The notes below the pieces were generated by a model that saw only the letters and a program-made list of their open reading frames with translations, was not told the origin of the DNA and made no database searches. A DNA stretch of 40,257 nt. It comes from Gemmiger_A avium (lineage in GTDB: Bacteria > Bacillota > Clostridia > Oscillospirales > Ruminococcaceae). Location: NCBI GenBank assembly GCA_019114585.1, contig DXFE01000050.1, forward strand, positions 1 to 40,257. Direction: 5' to 3'. Shown here one piece after another: positions 25,197-32,587 of the stretch (the first letter of the stretch is position 1; each line of letters opens with the position of its first letter). A program made the position numbers and the translations under genes.

Positions 25197-25230
25197 AAAG
25201 CCCAACTATAGGTTGTTATTTCGACAGGCT
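25197..25230. repeat. Copy of the IS-end-like segment, containing operator-like palindrome B
   Basis: CAAC-TATAG-GTTG (25203-25215) has the same arms as palindrome A and lies 30 bases (about three turns) upstream, then TTTCGACAGGCT follows. The whole segment aligns with 81-115 at the left edge (about 27 of 34 bases equal, one gap). It may be a relic of an insertion end or a shared regulatory element. Confidence 0.4.
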
Positions 25231-25294
25231 TCGGGGTGCTGGCAGACAGATTACCCGGGGTGGAACCGATAAAGTTTGTGATGCAGAACAAAAC

Positions 25295-25340
25295 GGCGAA
25301 GTTTTCCACAGAAAGCCGCGCTGCTGTGGAAAACTTCGCC
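25295..25340. repeat. 17-bp inverted repeat containing TTTTCCACA
   Basis: GGCGAAGTTTTCCACAG (25295-25311) and its exact reverse complement (25324-25340) flank a 12-base loop. On the minus strand GTTTTGTT follows, so it could be a second terminator behind the lipoprotein gene. The arms contain TTTTCCACA, which fits the loose DnaA-box consensus, but the hairpin explanation is simpler. Confidence 0.55.
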
Positions 25341-25347
25341 GCGCACA

Positions 25348-25383
25348 GAAAAAGCCGGGACGCGCTGTCAGGCGCGTCCCGGC
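25348..25383 (-). terminator. Terminator of the lipoprotein gene
   Basis: On the minus strand GCCGGGACGCGC (25383-25372) pairs with GCGCGTCCCGGC (25365-25354) and is followed by TTTTTCT. It starts 8 bases after the stop codon. Confidence 0.8.
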
Positions 25384-25390
25384 GGATGGA

Positions 25391-25945
25391 TCAGGCGTTT
25401 TCTTCGTCCAGCTCCTCGTCACTCTGGGTGGCGGTGGCCAGGCCGGTCACCGCAAACTGACCGGATACCACATAACTGGGGCTGTCGTGGGAGATAGCCA
25501 GCCGGTACTGGGAATTGGGATCCAGCCCTTCGTAGGTGTAGGTATAGCAGCTGCCGTCGGCAGTGTAGTACACGGTGGTACCGGACACATAGGACATGCC
25601 GCCGTCCACCTTCTGCCACAGGGCAAACTTGAATTCCTTGTTGTACTGGTTCTCGGTGGTGGCAAAGGCGGTCACGGTGATGCTGGTGCCCGCCGGGGAG
25701 AAGTATCCGGTTTCCTTTTTCTGGGCGCCGCTGAAGCTGAAGGTGGCGTACAGCGCGTCGCCGGATACCTGCGAAGTAAAGCTGCCGGACGCGGAGAAGC
25801 CCTCCGGCAGGGTGACGCTGCCGCCCGCCGTGGCATGGATCTCATCGGCCACGTCCTCGTCCTCGGAACTGCCCGAGCAGCCCGCCAGCATCGCGGCACA
25901 CAGCGCCAGCGCCAGCAGCAGGGCAAAAAGTCGCGTATGTTTCAT
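25391..25945 (-). CDS. Putative surface lipoprotein of unknown function
   Basis: The 184-residue protein has a lipoprotein signal with lipobox LAGC (Cys23), an acidic linker (SEDEDVADE), and a beta-rich domain of about 130 residues (TSITVTAFATTENQY, SYVSGTTVYYTADGS, LDPNSQYRLAISHDS) that looks like a small immunoglobulin or fibronectin-type fold. It ends in an acidic DEELDEENA. No enzyme motif is visible. The ribosome site AGGAGG precedes the ATG at 25945. It is monocistronic between two independent units. Confidence 0.7.
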   Translation of the reverse strand: MKHTRLFALLLALALCAAMLAGCSGSSEDEDVADEIHATAGGSVTLPEGFSASGSFTSQVSGDALYATFSFSGAQKKETGYFSPAGTSITVTAFATTENQYNKEFKFALWQKVDGGMSYVSGTTVYYTADGSCYTYTYEGLDPNSQYRLAISHDSPSYVVSGQFAVTGLATATQSDEELDEENA

Positions 25946-26033
25946 CAGATAACCTCCTGGTGCGGGGCGCGGGGCCCCGGGATCGTTTAACCGACCGCGG
26001 CGTATGCCGCGTGCAAAACGGTGCTACGGTAAT

Positions 26034-26060
26034 AGTATACCACAAATCCCGCCGGTGCAA
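26034..26060 (-). promoter_or_regulatory. Promoter of the lipoprotein gene
   Basis: TATACT (26039-26034, minus) is preceded by TG one base upstream, an extended -10. TTGCAC lies at 26060-26055 with a 15-base spacer, shorter than ideal. The leader is about 85 bases. Confidence 0.5.
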
Positions 26061-26105
26061 GCCGCGCCGGGCGGATTTTGCCGGATTTTCATCTTCCGGG
26101 GCCGG

Positions 26106-27353
26106 TCACGCCTGGGTCTCGTTCACCTGGCGCAGGGCCTCGCACTCCTGGGCGGCCAGATCGCTCCAGGCGGCGTTGCCGAACAGGGAAGCGTACCGGT
26201 ACAGCGCGTAGCCGTCCAGCCCGGCCCCCCGCAGCCCCTCCACCTGGCTGGCCAGGTTGCAGCCGGTCTGCCACTGGCTGGTGCTGTTCTCGTTGCTGCC
26301 GCCGTCCCCGTCGCCGATGCGGTAGGCGCCCAGCCCGGCGCACAGGGCCACGCTGTCCGCCCGGGGCATGGCCGCCCATTCCGCCACGATGTTCTCAAAG
26401 GCAAACCGGTCGCTGCCGCTCTTGAGGGTATAGCCAAAGCCCCAGTAGATCTGCGGCATCACATAGTCCAGATAGCCCGGGGTGCTCATCCACAGGCCCA
26501 CGTCACTGTACTGGCCGTTGTAGTTGTTGTCCGGGTTGCCCTGGGGGCTGATGCCGAATACCGCCGTGGGGCTGGACTCCTTGACGGTGCGGTAGACCAG
26601 GCTTACCAGGCTGTTCACGTTTTCCCGCCGCCAGTCCGCCAGCGACAGGTCGGTGCCGGAGGCGGCGTATTCCGCCTCGTCAAAGCTCTCCTCGGTGGTG
26701 GGGTAGAAGTAATCGTCAAAATGGATGCCGTCCACCGCGTAGTTATCCAGGATCTCCTGTACGCCGTCGGCGATGTAGGCCTGCACGTCCGGGTTGGCCG
26801 GGTCCAGATAGATCCCGCCGTTTACCTCCTTGGCCCACTCCGGATGGGCTATCGCCGGGTTATCAGCGGCCAGTTCTCCGGCCGGGTAGCTGGCGTTCAG
26901 CCGCACCCGGTAGGGATTTACCCAGGCCTCGATGGCAAGGCCCGCGCTGTGGGCCTGCTCCACCAGGATGGCCAACGGGTCATAGCCCGGGTCCTGCCCC
27001 TGGGTGCCGGTGCACAGATCGCTCCAGGGGAACAGCTCGCTGGGATAGATCGCGTCCGCAAAGGGACGCACCTGCACCAGCACCCGGTTCATCCCCAGCT
27101 CGGCGCTGTTGGCCATCAGCTGGGCCGCCTGTTCGGTAAAGGCGGCTTCGCTGGAAAAGTCCATGGTTTCCCATTCCTTGTAGCTGATCCACATGGCCCG
27201 GATCTCCTCAGCGGGTTCGGCCTGCGGGGTGGCGGCGGGCTGGGAAGCGGGTTCGGATGAACTGGAAACGGAAGAGGACGCCGGCGCGGCGGCACAGCCG
27301 GCAGTGAATGCCAGCGCCAGCGCGGCGGCGGACAGACGAAACGGAATTTTCAT
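26106..27353 (-). CDS. GHL10-type (DUF187) lipoprotein, putative glycosidase
   Basis: The 415-residue protein has a lipobox TAGC (Cys20), a low-complexity Ser/Ala/Pro/Glu linker to about 50, then a TIM-barrel domain of the GHL10 / DUF187 family: EIRAMWISYKEW, RVLVQVRPFADAIYPSELFP, GLAIEAWVNPYRV, VDGIHFDDYFYP and YVMPQIYWGF. Such proteins are thought to act on cell-wall or surface glycans, and some bind peptidoglycan, but the substrate here is unknown. ATG 27353 follows GAGGTG. The preceding membrane-protein gene on the same strand is 60 bases away, so they may form an operon. No clear terminator was seen. Confidence 0.8.
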   Translation of the reverse strand: MKIPFRLSAAALALAFTAGCAAAPASSSVSSSSEPASQPAATPQAEPAEEIRAMWISYKEWETMDFSSEAAFTEQAAQLMANSAELGMNRVLVQVRPFADAIYPSELFPWSDLCTGTQGQDPGYDPLAILVEQAHSAGLAIEAWVNPYRVRLNASYPAGELAADNPAIAHPEWAKEVNGGIYLDPANPDVQAYIADGVQEILDNYAVDGIHFDDYFYPTTEESFDEAEYAASGTDLSLADWRRENVNSLVSLVYRTVKESSPTAVFGISPQGNPDNNYNGQYSDVGLWMSTPGYLDYVMPQIYWGFGYTLKSGSDRFAFENIVAEWAAMPRADSVALCAGLGAYRIGDGDGGSNENSTSQWQTGCNLASQVEGLRGAGLDGYALYRYASLFGNAAWSDLAAQECEALRQVNETQA

Positions 27354-27413
27354 GGGGTTCACCTCACAAAGGTATGTGTATGCGCTGCACGGGCGGCGCA
27401 TGCGGGGGCGGGT

Positions 27414-27941
27414 TTACTGCCGGGACGCGGCCTGACGGTACAGCGCCACCAGCGCCCAGCCCCGGGCCAGGGTGCAGGCAAAGAACATCAGGTTATAGGC
27501 CATCTTGATCAGGTCGGTCATCTCGGGGGCCAGAAGCAGCAGGGTCTGGGCCAGTTCACACAGGCAGACCGCCGCTACCGCCCCGCTGAAGGGGCCTGCC
27601 TTGGCCGGATCTTCCCGGCGCAGGCGGCTGTATTCCATCCAGACAAAGTTGACCCAGCAGCCGCCCAGCAGCGCCCGGTTGATGGGGGCGTAGGTGGTCA
27701 GGCTGGCGGGCCCGGCCAGCAGCAGCACAAAGCTGAGGAAACACCGGGCTTTTTCCGAGCCGGAAATGTTCCGCAGCGCCGCCAGGAACAGCAGCATCAG
27801 CCCGGTGAGCACAAAGGCGATGTTTTCGCCCAGCGACAGCGGCGTTGAGCCGGTGAGCAGCAGAATGGCGTTGAACATATTGCAGGCAACCGCCAGGATG
27901 CCCAGCAGGTAGTAGGTTTTGCGGGTAAGGGTCAGCGACAT
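27414..27941 (-). CDS. Integral membrane protein of unknown function
   Basis: The 175-residue protein has about five or six membrane segments (near 10-28, 38-56, 66-85, 88-100, 118-138 and 145-168). The short charged loop MEYSRLRREDPAKAG separates two halves. No family is recognised. AAGGAGG lies at the right distance from ATG 27941. It is divergent from the gene at 28101 and upstream of the GHL10 gene on the same strand. Confidence 0.6.
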   Translation of the reverse strand: MSLTLTRKTYYLLGILAVACNMFNAILLLTGSTPLSLGENIAFVLTGLMLLFLAALRNISGSEKARCFLSFVLLLAGPASLTTYAPINRALLGGCWVNFVWMEYSRLRREDPAKAGPFSGAVAAVCLCELAQTLLLLAPEMTDLIKMAYNLMFFACTLARGWALVALYRQAASRQ

Positions 27942-27952
27942 GGGAAACCTCC

Positions 27953-27980
27953 TTGCAAACGCGCAGGGTTGCGGTATAAT
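27953..27980 (+). promoter_or_regulatory. Rightward promoter of the gene at 28101
   Basis: TTGCAA (27953-27958) and TATAAT (27975-27980) have a 16-base spacer. The leader is about 115 bases and contains ACGGC-AAAACA-GCCGT. Confidence 0.6.
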
Positions 27981-28060
27981 AAAAAGACAGGACAAACTGC
28001 CCGGGCGGACAGCCGCCGGGTACTTTGCGGCCGATACGGCAAAACAGCCGTATTTCAGCT

Positions 28061-28089
28061 ATTATACCATAGTTCGACAATTCTGGAAA
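28061..28089 (-). promoter_or_regulatory. Leftward promoter of the gene at 27941
   Basis: On the minus strand TATAAT (28066-28061) is preceded by TGG, an extended -10, with TTTCCA (28089-28084) 17 bases upstream. The two opposed transcripts would overlap by about 70 bases. Confidence 0.5.
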
Positions 28090-28100
28090 GGAGGCTTCCT

Positions 28101-28529
28101 ATGCCCCCGATTGTTTCTCTGGTGCTGGCTTTGCTGGGGCTGGCGCTCTGCATCTGGTTCATCTCCCGGCGGGACCGGGAGCGGCGCACCGCGCCCGGCG
28201 CGTGTGGCACCACCATCTACCGCACCGACTGGCCGCTGGACGACTGCATGGACGCGCTGGCCCGCCACAGGGAGGAGGACATCTTCACCTACACCCTGCG
28301 CCGGGACCCGGACGGCAGTTTCCTGCTGCATTTCACCCGGCACAACCCCACCGCCCAGCCGCTGGACACCCTGTACCAGCTGCGGCTGGACCCGGGCCGC
28401 CGCACCACCGTGACCCTGATCTTTCTGCGGGAGGCCTTTGGGTATAAGGAACCGGTGTTCCCCGCGGATATGCTGGTGGCGTTTATGAAGCAGAAGCTGG
28501 ACGCCGAGCCGGTGGAGCTGGAAATGTAA
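28101..28529 (+). CDS. Single-pass membrane protein of unknown function
   Basis: The 142-residue protein has one N-terminal helix (about 4-22, ending IWFISRRDRE), and a soluble domain with TIYRTDWPLDDCMDALARHR and FTYTLRRDPDGSFLLHFTRH, an antiparallel-strand-rich region. The soluble part is predicted to be cytoplasmic from the Arg-rich flank. No known domain was recognised. AAAGGAGG precedes ATG 28101. Confidence 0.6.
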   Translation: MPPIVSLVLALLGLALCIWFISRRDRERRTAPGACGTTIYRTDWPLDDCMDALARHREEDIFTYTLRRDPDGSFLLHFTRHNPTAQPLDTLYQLRLDPGRRTTVTLIFLREAFGYKEPVFPADMLVAFMKQKLDAEPVELEM

Positions 28530-28602
28530 CATAGCGAATGAAATGATTGATTTCCGGGGGTCCGGGGGAGACGTTGTCTTCCCCGGATCTTATTTGCATA
28601 AC

Positions 28603-28639
28603 AAAAGGGACGCGCTCGCAAGGAGCGCGTCCCTTTTTT
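28603..28639. terminator. Bidirectional terminator between convergent genes
   Basis: AAAAGGGACGCGCTC (28603-28617) pairs with GAGCGCGTCCCTTTT (28623-28637), with T runs on both strands. It separates the gene ending at 28529 from the reductase ending at 28651. Confidence 0.85.
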
Positions 28640-28650
28640 GATTTGCAGGC

Positions 28651-30549
28651 TTACGCAGCGTAGTCCGCGGCGTTCTGGCCGGCGATACGGCCAAAGACCA
28701 CGAAGTCGGCCACGGCGTTGCCGCCCAGACGGTTGGCGCCGTGCACACCACCGGTAACCTCACCGGCCGCGTACAGGCCCGCGATGGCGGAACCGTCCTC
28801 GGTCAGGACCTGGGTATCGGTGTTGATCTTCAGGCCGCCCATGGTGTGATGCACGCCCGGGCTGACCTTGATGGCGTAGTAGGGAGCGGTGTCCAGAGCC
28901 TCGGCGAAGCTGGTGCGGCCGAACTCGGCGTCCGCGCCGGCAGCCACGCAGCCGTTCCAGGCTTCCATGGTGGCGGCGAAGTCCTCAGCGGGCACGCCCA
29001 TGGCCTCGGCCAGGGCTTCGTAGGTGTCGCCCTGCACGGTGTAGCCGTTCTTGATGTAGCCGGCGATAACGCTGGAAGCGTCCACCATCTTCTGGTCGAT
29101 CACCAGCCAGGCGTAGCCGCCGGTCTGGGCGATCTCAGCGGCGCTGACCGCGTCGCGGGTGCCCACTTCGTCGCAGAAGCGCTTGCCCTCGGCGTTCACC
29201 AGGATAGCGCCGTCGCCGCGCAGACCCTCGGTGATCAGAGCGGCGGTCTCGGTCTCCACGGTGGGATGGATCTGGATCTGGTCCATATCCACGGTAGCGG
29301 CGCCGATGGCGGTGGCCATGGCGATGCCCTCACCCTGAGCGCCCGGGGCGTTGGTGGAAGCGAAGCCGGCCAGGTCGGGCTTGTACTCCACGACCATGTC
29401 CAGGTTGGCGCCGAAGCCGCCGGTGGCCAGAACCACGCTCCCCGCGTTGACGGTCACGGTGCTGCCGCCCTTGCCCTCGGCGGTGATGCCCACGGCCGCG
29501 CCGGACTCGTCGGTCAGGATGGCGTTGGCCTTGGTGTTCAGCAGGATCTCAATGCCCAGATCCTTGCAGTTCTGCTCCAGAATGGGGATCATGTAGCTGC
29601 CCACGGAGAGGGTCTTGCCCTCCTCGTTCACCGGGCGATGGATGCGCTTGACGGAAGCGCCGCCGAAGCTGCCCACGCTGGGCAGCTCGATGCCGATGGA
29701 AGCCAGCCAGTCGATGCTCTCGGCGCTGTTGTTGACCAGGGTGGCCACCAGCTCGGGATCGTTGATGCCCTTGCCGCCGATCAGGGTATCCAGCTGGAAC
29801 AGCTCGGCGCTGTCAAAGTAGCCGGTGGGGTTGGCCTGATACTCTTCCCACTGGGTCTTGACGGTCTCGCCCAGGGCGGTGATGGCCTCGTTGTCGGCCC
29901 AGTCGCCCAGAGAAGCCAGGGTCTTCTCCACGCCGGCTTCCTCGGTGAACTCGTTGGCATCCTGCGCGGTGGTCTTGGCCGCGTTCATGCCGCCGGTGGC
30001 GCGCACAGAGTTGCCGCCCACCATGGCCATGCTCTCCACGATCACAACGCTCTTGCCGGCCTTGGCAGCGGTGATGGCAGCGGTCATGCCCGCGCCGCCC
30101 GCGCCCACGACCACCACGTCGGCGTCGTAGGTGGCGTCCTCACCAGCGGCGGAACCGCCGTTGCCGGTGAAAGAAGCAGGATCCAGGCCCAGGCTGCTGA
30201 CGGCGGCCTTGGCGGCCTCCACCACAGCGGTGCTGGTAACGGTGGCGCCGGCGATGGCGTCTACCTCCAGGGTCTGGCTGTCCACCATCTGCTGGGGCAG
30301 CTGCTCAACGGCAACGCTGCCCACGCCTTCGGTCTCGGAAGCGCCCTCGGCGGAAGCGGCGGTGATCTTGCCGTTCTCCACGGTGATGGTGACGGTCACG
30401 TCGCCGCCGAAGCCCTTGGCGGTGCCGGTAGCGGTCTGCGCGCCGGCAGCCGCGCTCTCGCTGGCGGGGCCGCAGGCCACCAGGCTCAGGGCCATCAGCA
30501 GAGCCAGGATCAGGCATACGGCCTTGCGGCCGGTCTGATGCATCTTCAT
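28651..30549 (-). CDS. Extracellular flavoprotein reductase (FMN-bind plus fumarate-reductase-type FAD domain)
   Basis: The 632-residue lipoprotein (lipobox LVAC, Cys26) has an FMN-binding domain (about 40-120) with DAIAGATVTS, where Thr103 is the expected covalent FMN site for an ApbE-type enzyme. The FAD part follows: VVVVGAGGAGMTAAI from 145, then IQIHPTVE, GLRGDGAILVN, VHHTMGG and GANRLGGNA, which match the substrate-binding and proton-donating residues of flavocytochrome c fumarate reductase. It probably reduces an unsaturated acid outside the cell. The position before LITEG is Leu where fumarate reductases have Met and urocanate reductases Tyr (from memory), so the substrate is open. 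ATG 30549 follows AAAAGGAGAG. Confidence 0.85.
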   Translation of the reverse strand: MKMHQTGRKAVCLILALLMALSLVACGPASESAAAGAQTATGTAKGFGGDVTVTITVENGKITAASAEGASETEGVGSVAVEQLPQQMVDSQTLEVDAIAGATVTSTAVVEAAKAAVSSLGLDPASFTGNGGSAAGEDATYDADVVVVGAGGAGMTAAITAAKAGKSVVIVESMAMVGGNSVRATGGMNAAKTTAQDANEFTEEAGVEKTLASLGDWADNEAITALGETVKTQWEEYQANPTGYFDSAELFQLDTLIGGKGINDPELVATLVNNSAESIDWLASIGIELPSVGSFGGASVKRIHRPVNEEGKTLSVGSYMIPILEQNCKDLGIEILLNTKANAILTDESGAAVGITAEGKGGSTVTVNAGSVVLATGGFGANLDMVVEYKPDLAGFASTNAPGAQGEGIAMATAIGAATVDMDQIQIHPTVETETAALITEGLRGDGAILVNAEGKRFCDEVGTRDAVSAAEIAQTGGYAWLVIDQKMVDASSVIAGYIKNGYTVQGDTYEALAEAMGVPAEDFAATMEAWNGCVAAGADAEFGRTSFAEALDTAPYYAIKVSPGVHHTMGGLKINTDTQVLTEDGSAIAGLYAAGEVTGGVHGANRLGGNAVADFVVFGRIAGQNAADYAA

Positions 30550-30618
30550 GGCTAAACTCTCCTTTTCTGTTGTTCGTATGTAGCGAATGGGCCGGTCCGA
30601 AGGCCTGCCCCGCCTGAG

Positions 30619-30647
30619 AGTATAGCAATCCGTCATTTTTATGTCAA
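30619..30647 (-). promoter_or_regulatory. Strong promoter of the flavoprotein gene
   Basis: On the minus strand a perfect TTGACA (30647-30642) and TATACT (30624-30619) have a 17-base spacer; the leader is about 65 bases. Confidence 0.85.
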
Positions 30648-30654
30648 ATACTTT

Positions 30655-30699
30655 GGCCGGAACGAAACTCTTTTGTAATAAATCGGACGTGTTCCGGCC
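30655..30699. promoter_or_regulatory. Inverted repeat upstream of the flavoprotein promoter
   Basis: GGCCGGAAC (30655-30663) and GTTCCGGCC (30691-30699) are exact reverse complements flanking 27 AT-rich bases, 8 bases from the -35. It could be an activator or repressor site, or a structured boundary. The rest of the gap to 30885 is GC-rich with CCCGGGC/GCCCGGG but no gene. Confidence 0.45.
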
Positions 30700-30899
30700 C
30701 CGCGCCCGCAAAAGCCCGGCCATTCGCCCGGACGCGCCCGGGCACTCGCCCGGGAAAGCCCGCCGCCCTCCGTGCTATGCTGACGGTGGCAAAGGAAACC
30801 GGCGCGCCGCCTTTGCTCAGGTCCCGGCCACAGGAGACGGCCGGGGGTGGGATGCGGGAAGTTGCAGGGCGCGCAGAACAAACGAAAGGAGGAGAGGCC

Positions 30900-31169
30900 A
30901 TGGCGGCACGCAAACCACGGCCCGCCACCCCCGACCAGCTGCTGGGGGCGCTGAGCGACATTGCGCTGGGCCGGTGCAGCTACCCGGAAACCGATAAGAC
31001 CGGCAAGGTGATCCAGCAGATGCCGGACGTGAGCGCCCGGCTCAAGGCGCTGGAACTGCTGGGCAAGCGGTACCGGCTGTTCAGCGAACCGGCTGCCGAG
31101 CCCGGCGCGGAGGAACTGCGGGTGACGGTGCGGGTGGTGGATCAGCTGGAGCGGGAACCGCCCGGCTGA
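30900..31169 (+). CDS. Phage terminase small subunit
   Basis: The 89-residue protein has TPDQLLGALSDIALGR and VSARLKALELLGKRYRLF, the pattern of short DNA-binding terminase small subunits, which recognise the packaging start and load the large subunit. AAAGGAGGAG precedes ATG 30900; the frame is open upstream but without a ribosome site. The large subunit follows after 6 bases. No promoter was recognised in front, so the start of the late transcript is unknown. Confidence 0.75.
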   Translation: MAARKPRPATPDQLLGALSDIALGRCSYPETDKTGKVIQQMPDVSARLKALELLGKRYRLFSEPAAEPGAEELRVTVRVVDQLEREPPG

Positions 31170-31175
31170 ACGGGC

Positions 31176-32564
31176 ATGGAGCTGGAACTGACCCTGACAC
31201 CCCGGCAGCGGGCCTTTGTGGAAGCCGGGGCGGACGAGGTGCTGTTCGGCGGGGCGGCGGGCGGCGGCAAAAGCTACGCTCAGCTGGCCGACGCGCTGCT
31301 GTATGCGCTGCGGTATCCGGGCAGCCGCCAGCTGATCCTGCGGCGCACCTACCCGGACCTGGAACACAGCCTGATCGCCCAGCACCTGGCCTTTTACCCC
31401 CGGGCGGTGTACCGCTACGCCTCCAGCGCCCATCTGGGCCGGTTCGTCAACGGCAGCACGGTGGAGTTCGGCTACTGCGACAACGAAAAGGATGTGTACC
31501 GGTACCAGGGCGCGGAATACGACGTGATCCGCTTTGACGAGCTGACCCACTTTTCCGAAAGCATGTACCTGTATCTGCTGAGCCGTCTGCGGGGGGCGAA
31601 CCGGTTTCCCAAATCGGTGAAAAGTTCCACCAACCCCGGCGGGGTGGGGCATGCCTGGGTCAAGGCCCGGTTCATTGACCCCGCCCCCGCCGGGCGGGAA
31701 TGGGCCGCCGCCAGCGGCACCCGCCTGTTTCTGCCCAGCCGGGTACAGGACAACCCGTTCCTTATTCAGCGTGACCCGGGCTATCTGCGGCGGCTGGAAA
31801 ATCTGCCCGACGCCCAGCGCCGGGCCCTACTGAACGGAGAATGGGATCTGTTTGAGGGGCAGTTCTTCGCGGAGTTCCGGCAGGAGGTGCACGTCTGCGA
31901 GCCCTTTGCCATCCCGGCCCACTGGCCACGGTACCTGACCCTGGACTACGGCACCGACATGCTGGCGGCCTACTGGGCGGCCATGGACGAGACCGGCCGG
32001 GCCTGGGTGTACCGGGAGGTGTACGAGGGGCGGGACAACGGCAAGGGCGAGGGCGGCCGGGGCCACACCATCGGGGCGGCGGCCCGGCTGCTGCGGCAGG
32101 CCGGACAGGGGGAGAGCCTGCGGGCGACGCTGGCCCCGCCGGATTTATGGAACCGCCGGCAGGAGACCGGGCGCAGTGCGGCGGACTATTTCGCCGAGGC
32201 GGGACTGCCGTTGACCCGCACCTCCAACGACCGGGTAAACGGCTGGCGGGCGGTGCGGGAATGGCTGGCCCCGGCAGAGGACGGAAAGCCCCGGCTGCAG
32301 ATCTTTGCCAGCTGCCGCAATCTGATCCGCACCCTGCCCGCGCTGCAGTTTGACCCCCGCCGCCCGGAGGATACCGCCCGCCAGCCCCACGAACTGACCC
32401 ACGCGCCGGACGCGCTGCGGGGGTTTTGCGTCTGGTGGACCGGGCCTGCTCAGGCGCCGGCCAAACGCCGGGCGGTCTGGAGCCCGGACCAGTGGGAGGA
32501 CTACGAGCGGGCTGACCCGGCGGGCCGGGCCTATCTGATCGAAAAATACGGCGACCCGTTCTGA
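31176..32564 (+). CDS. Phage terminase large subunit
   Basis: The 462-residue packaging motor has the ATPase with Walker A GGAAGGGKS (25-33) and Walker B VIRFDELTHF (about 115-124), followed by SSTNPGG as the coupling motif. The nuclease part has YLTLDYGTDM and later HAPDALRG, carrying acidic residues of the RNase H-like fold. It matches terminases of podovirus-like and other tailed phages. Length is normal. It lies between the small subunit and the portal, as usual in head modules. Confidence 0.9.
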   Translation: MELELTLTPRQRAFVEAGADEVLFGGAAGGGKSYAQLADALLYALRYPGSRQLILRRTYPDLEHSLIAQHLAFYPRAVYRYASSAHLGRFVNGSTVEFGYCDNEKDVYRYQGAEYDVIRFDELTHFSESMYLYLLSRLRGANRFPKSVKSSTNPGGVGHAWVKARFIDPAPAGREWAAASGTRLFLPSRVQDNPFLIQRDPGYLRRLENLPDAQRRALLNGEWDLFEGQFFAEFRQEVHVCEPFAIPAHWPRYLTLDYGTDMLAAYWAAMDETGRAWVYREVYEGRDNGKGEGGRGHTIGAAARLLRQAGQGESLRATLAPPDLWNRRQETGRSAADYFAEAGLPLTRTSNDRVNGWRAVREWLAPAEDGKPRLQIFASCRNLIRTLPALQFDPRRPEDTARQPHELTHAPDALRGFCVWWTGPAQAPAKRRAVWSPDQWEDYERADPAGRAYLIEKYGDPF

Positions 32565-32587
32565 CGGGCCGCGGAAAAGGAGGAAGT

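Noticed and set aside
25295..25340. Replication origin from DnaA-like boxes
   Set aside because: Two boxes within one hairpin, no AT-rich unwinding region and no replication genes nearby.
28741..30555. 604-codon plus-strand frame opposite the flavoprotein gene
   Set aside because: Ala/Gly/His-rich mirror frame; the minus-strand protein has lipobox, FMN and FAD motifs, promoter and ribosome site.
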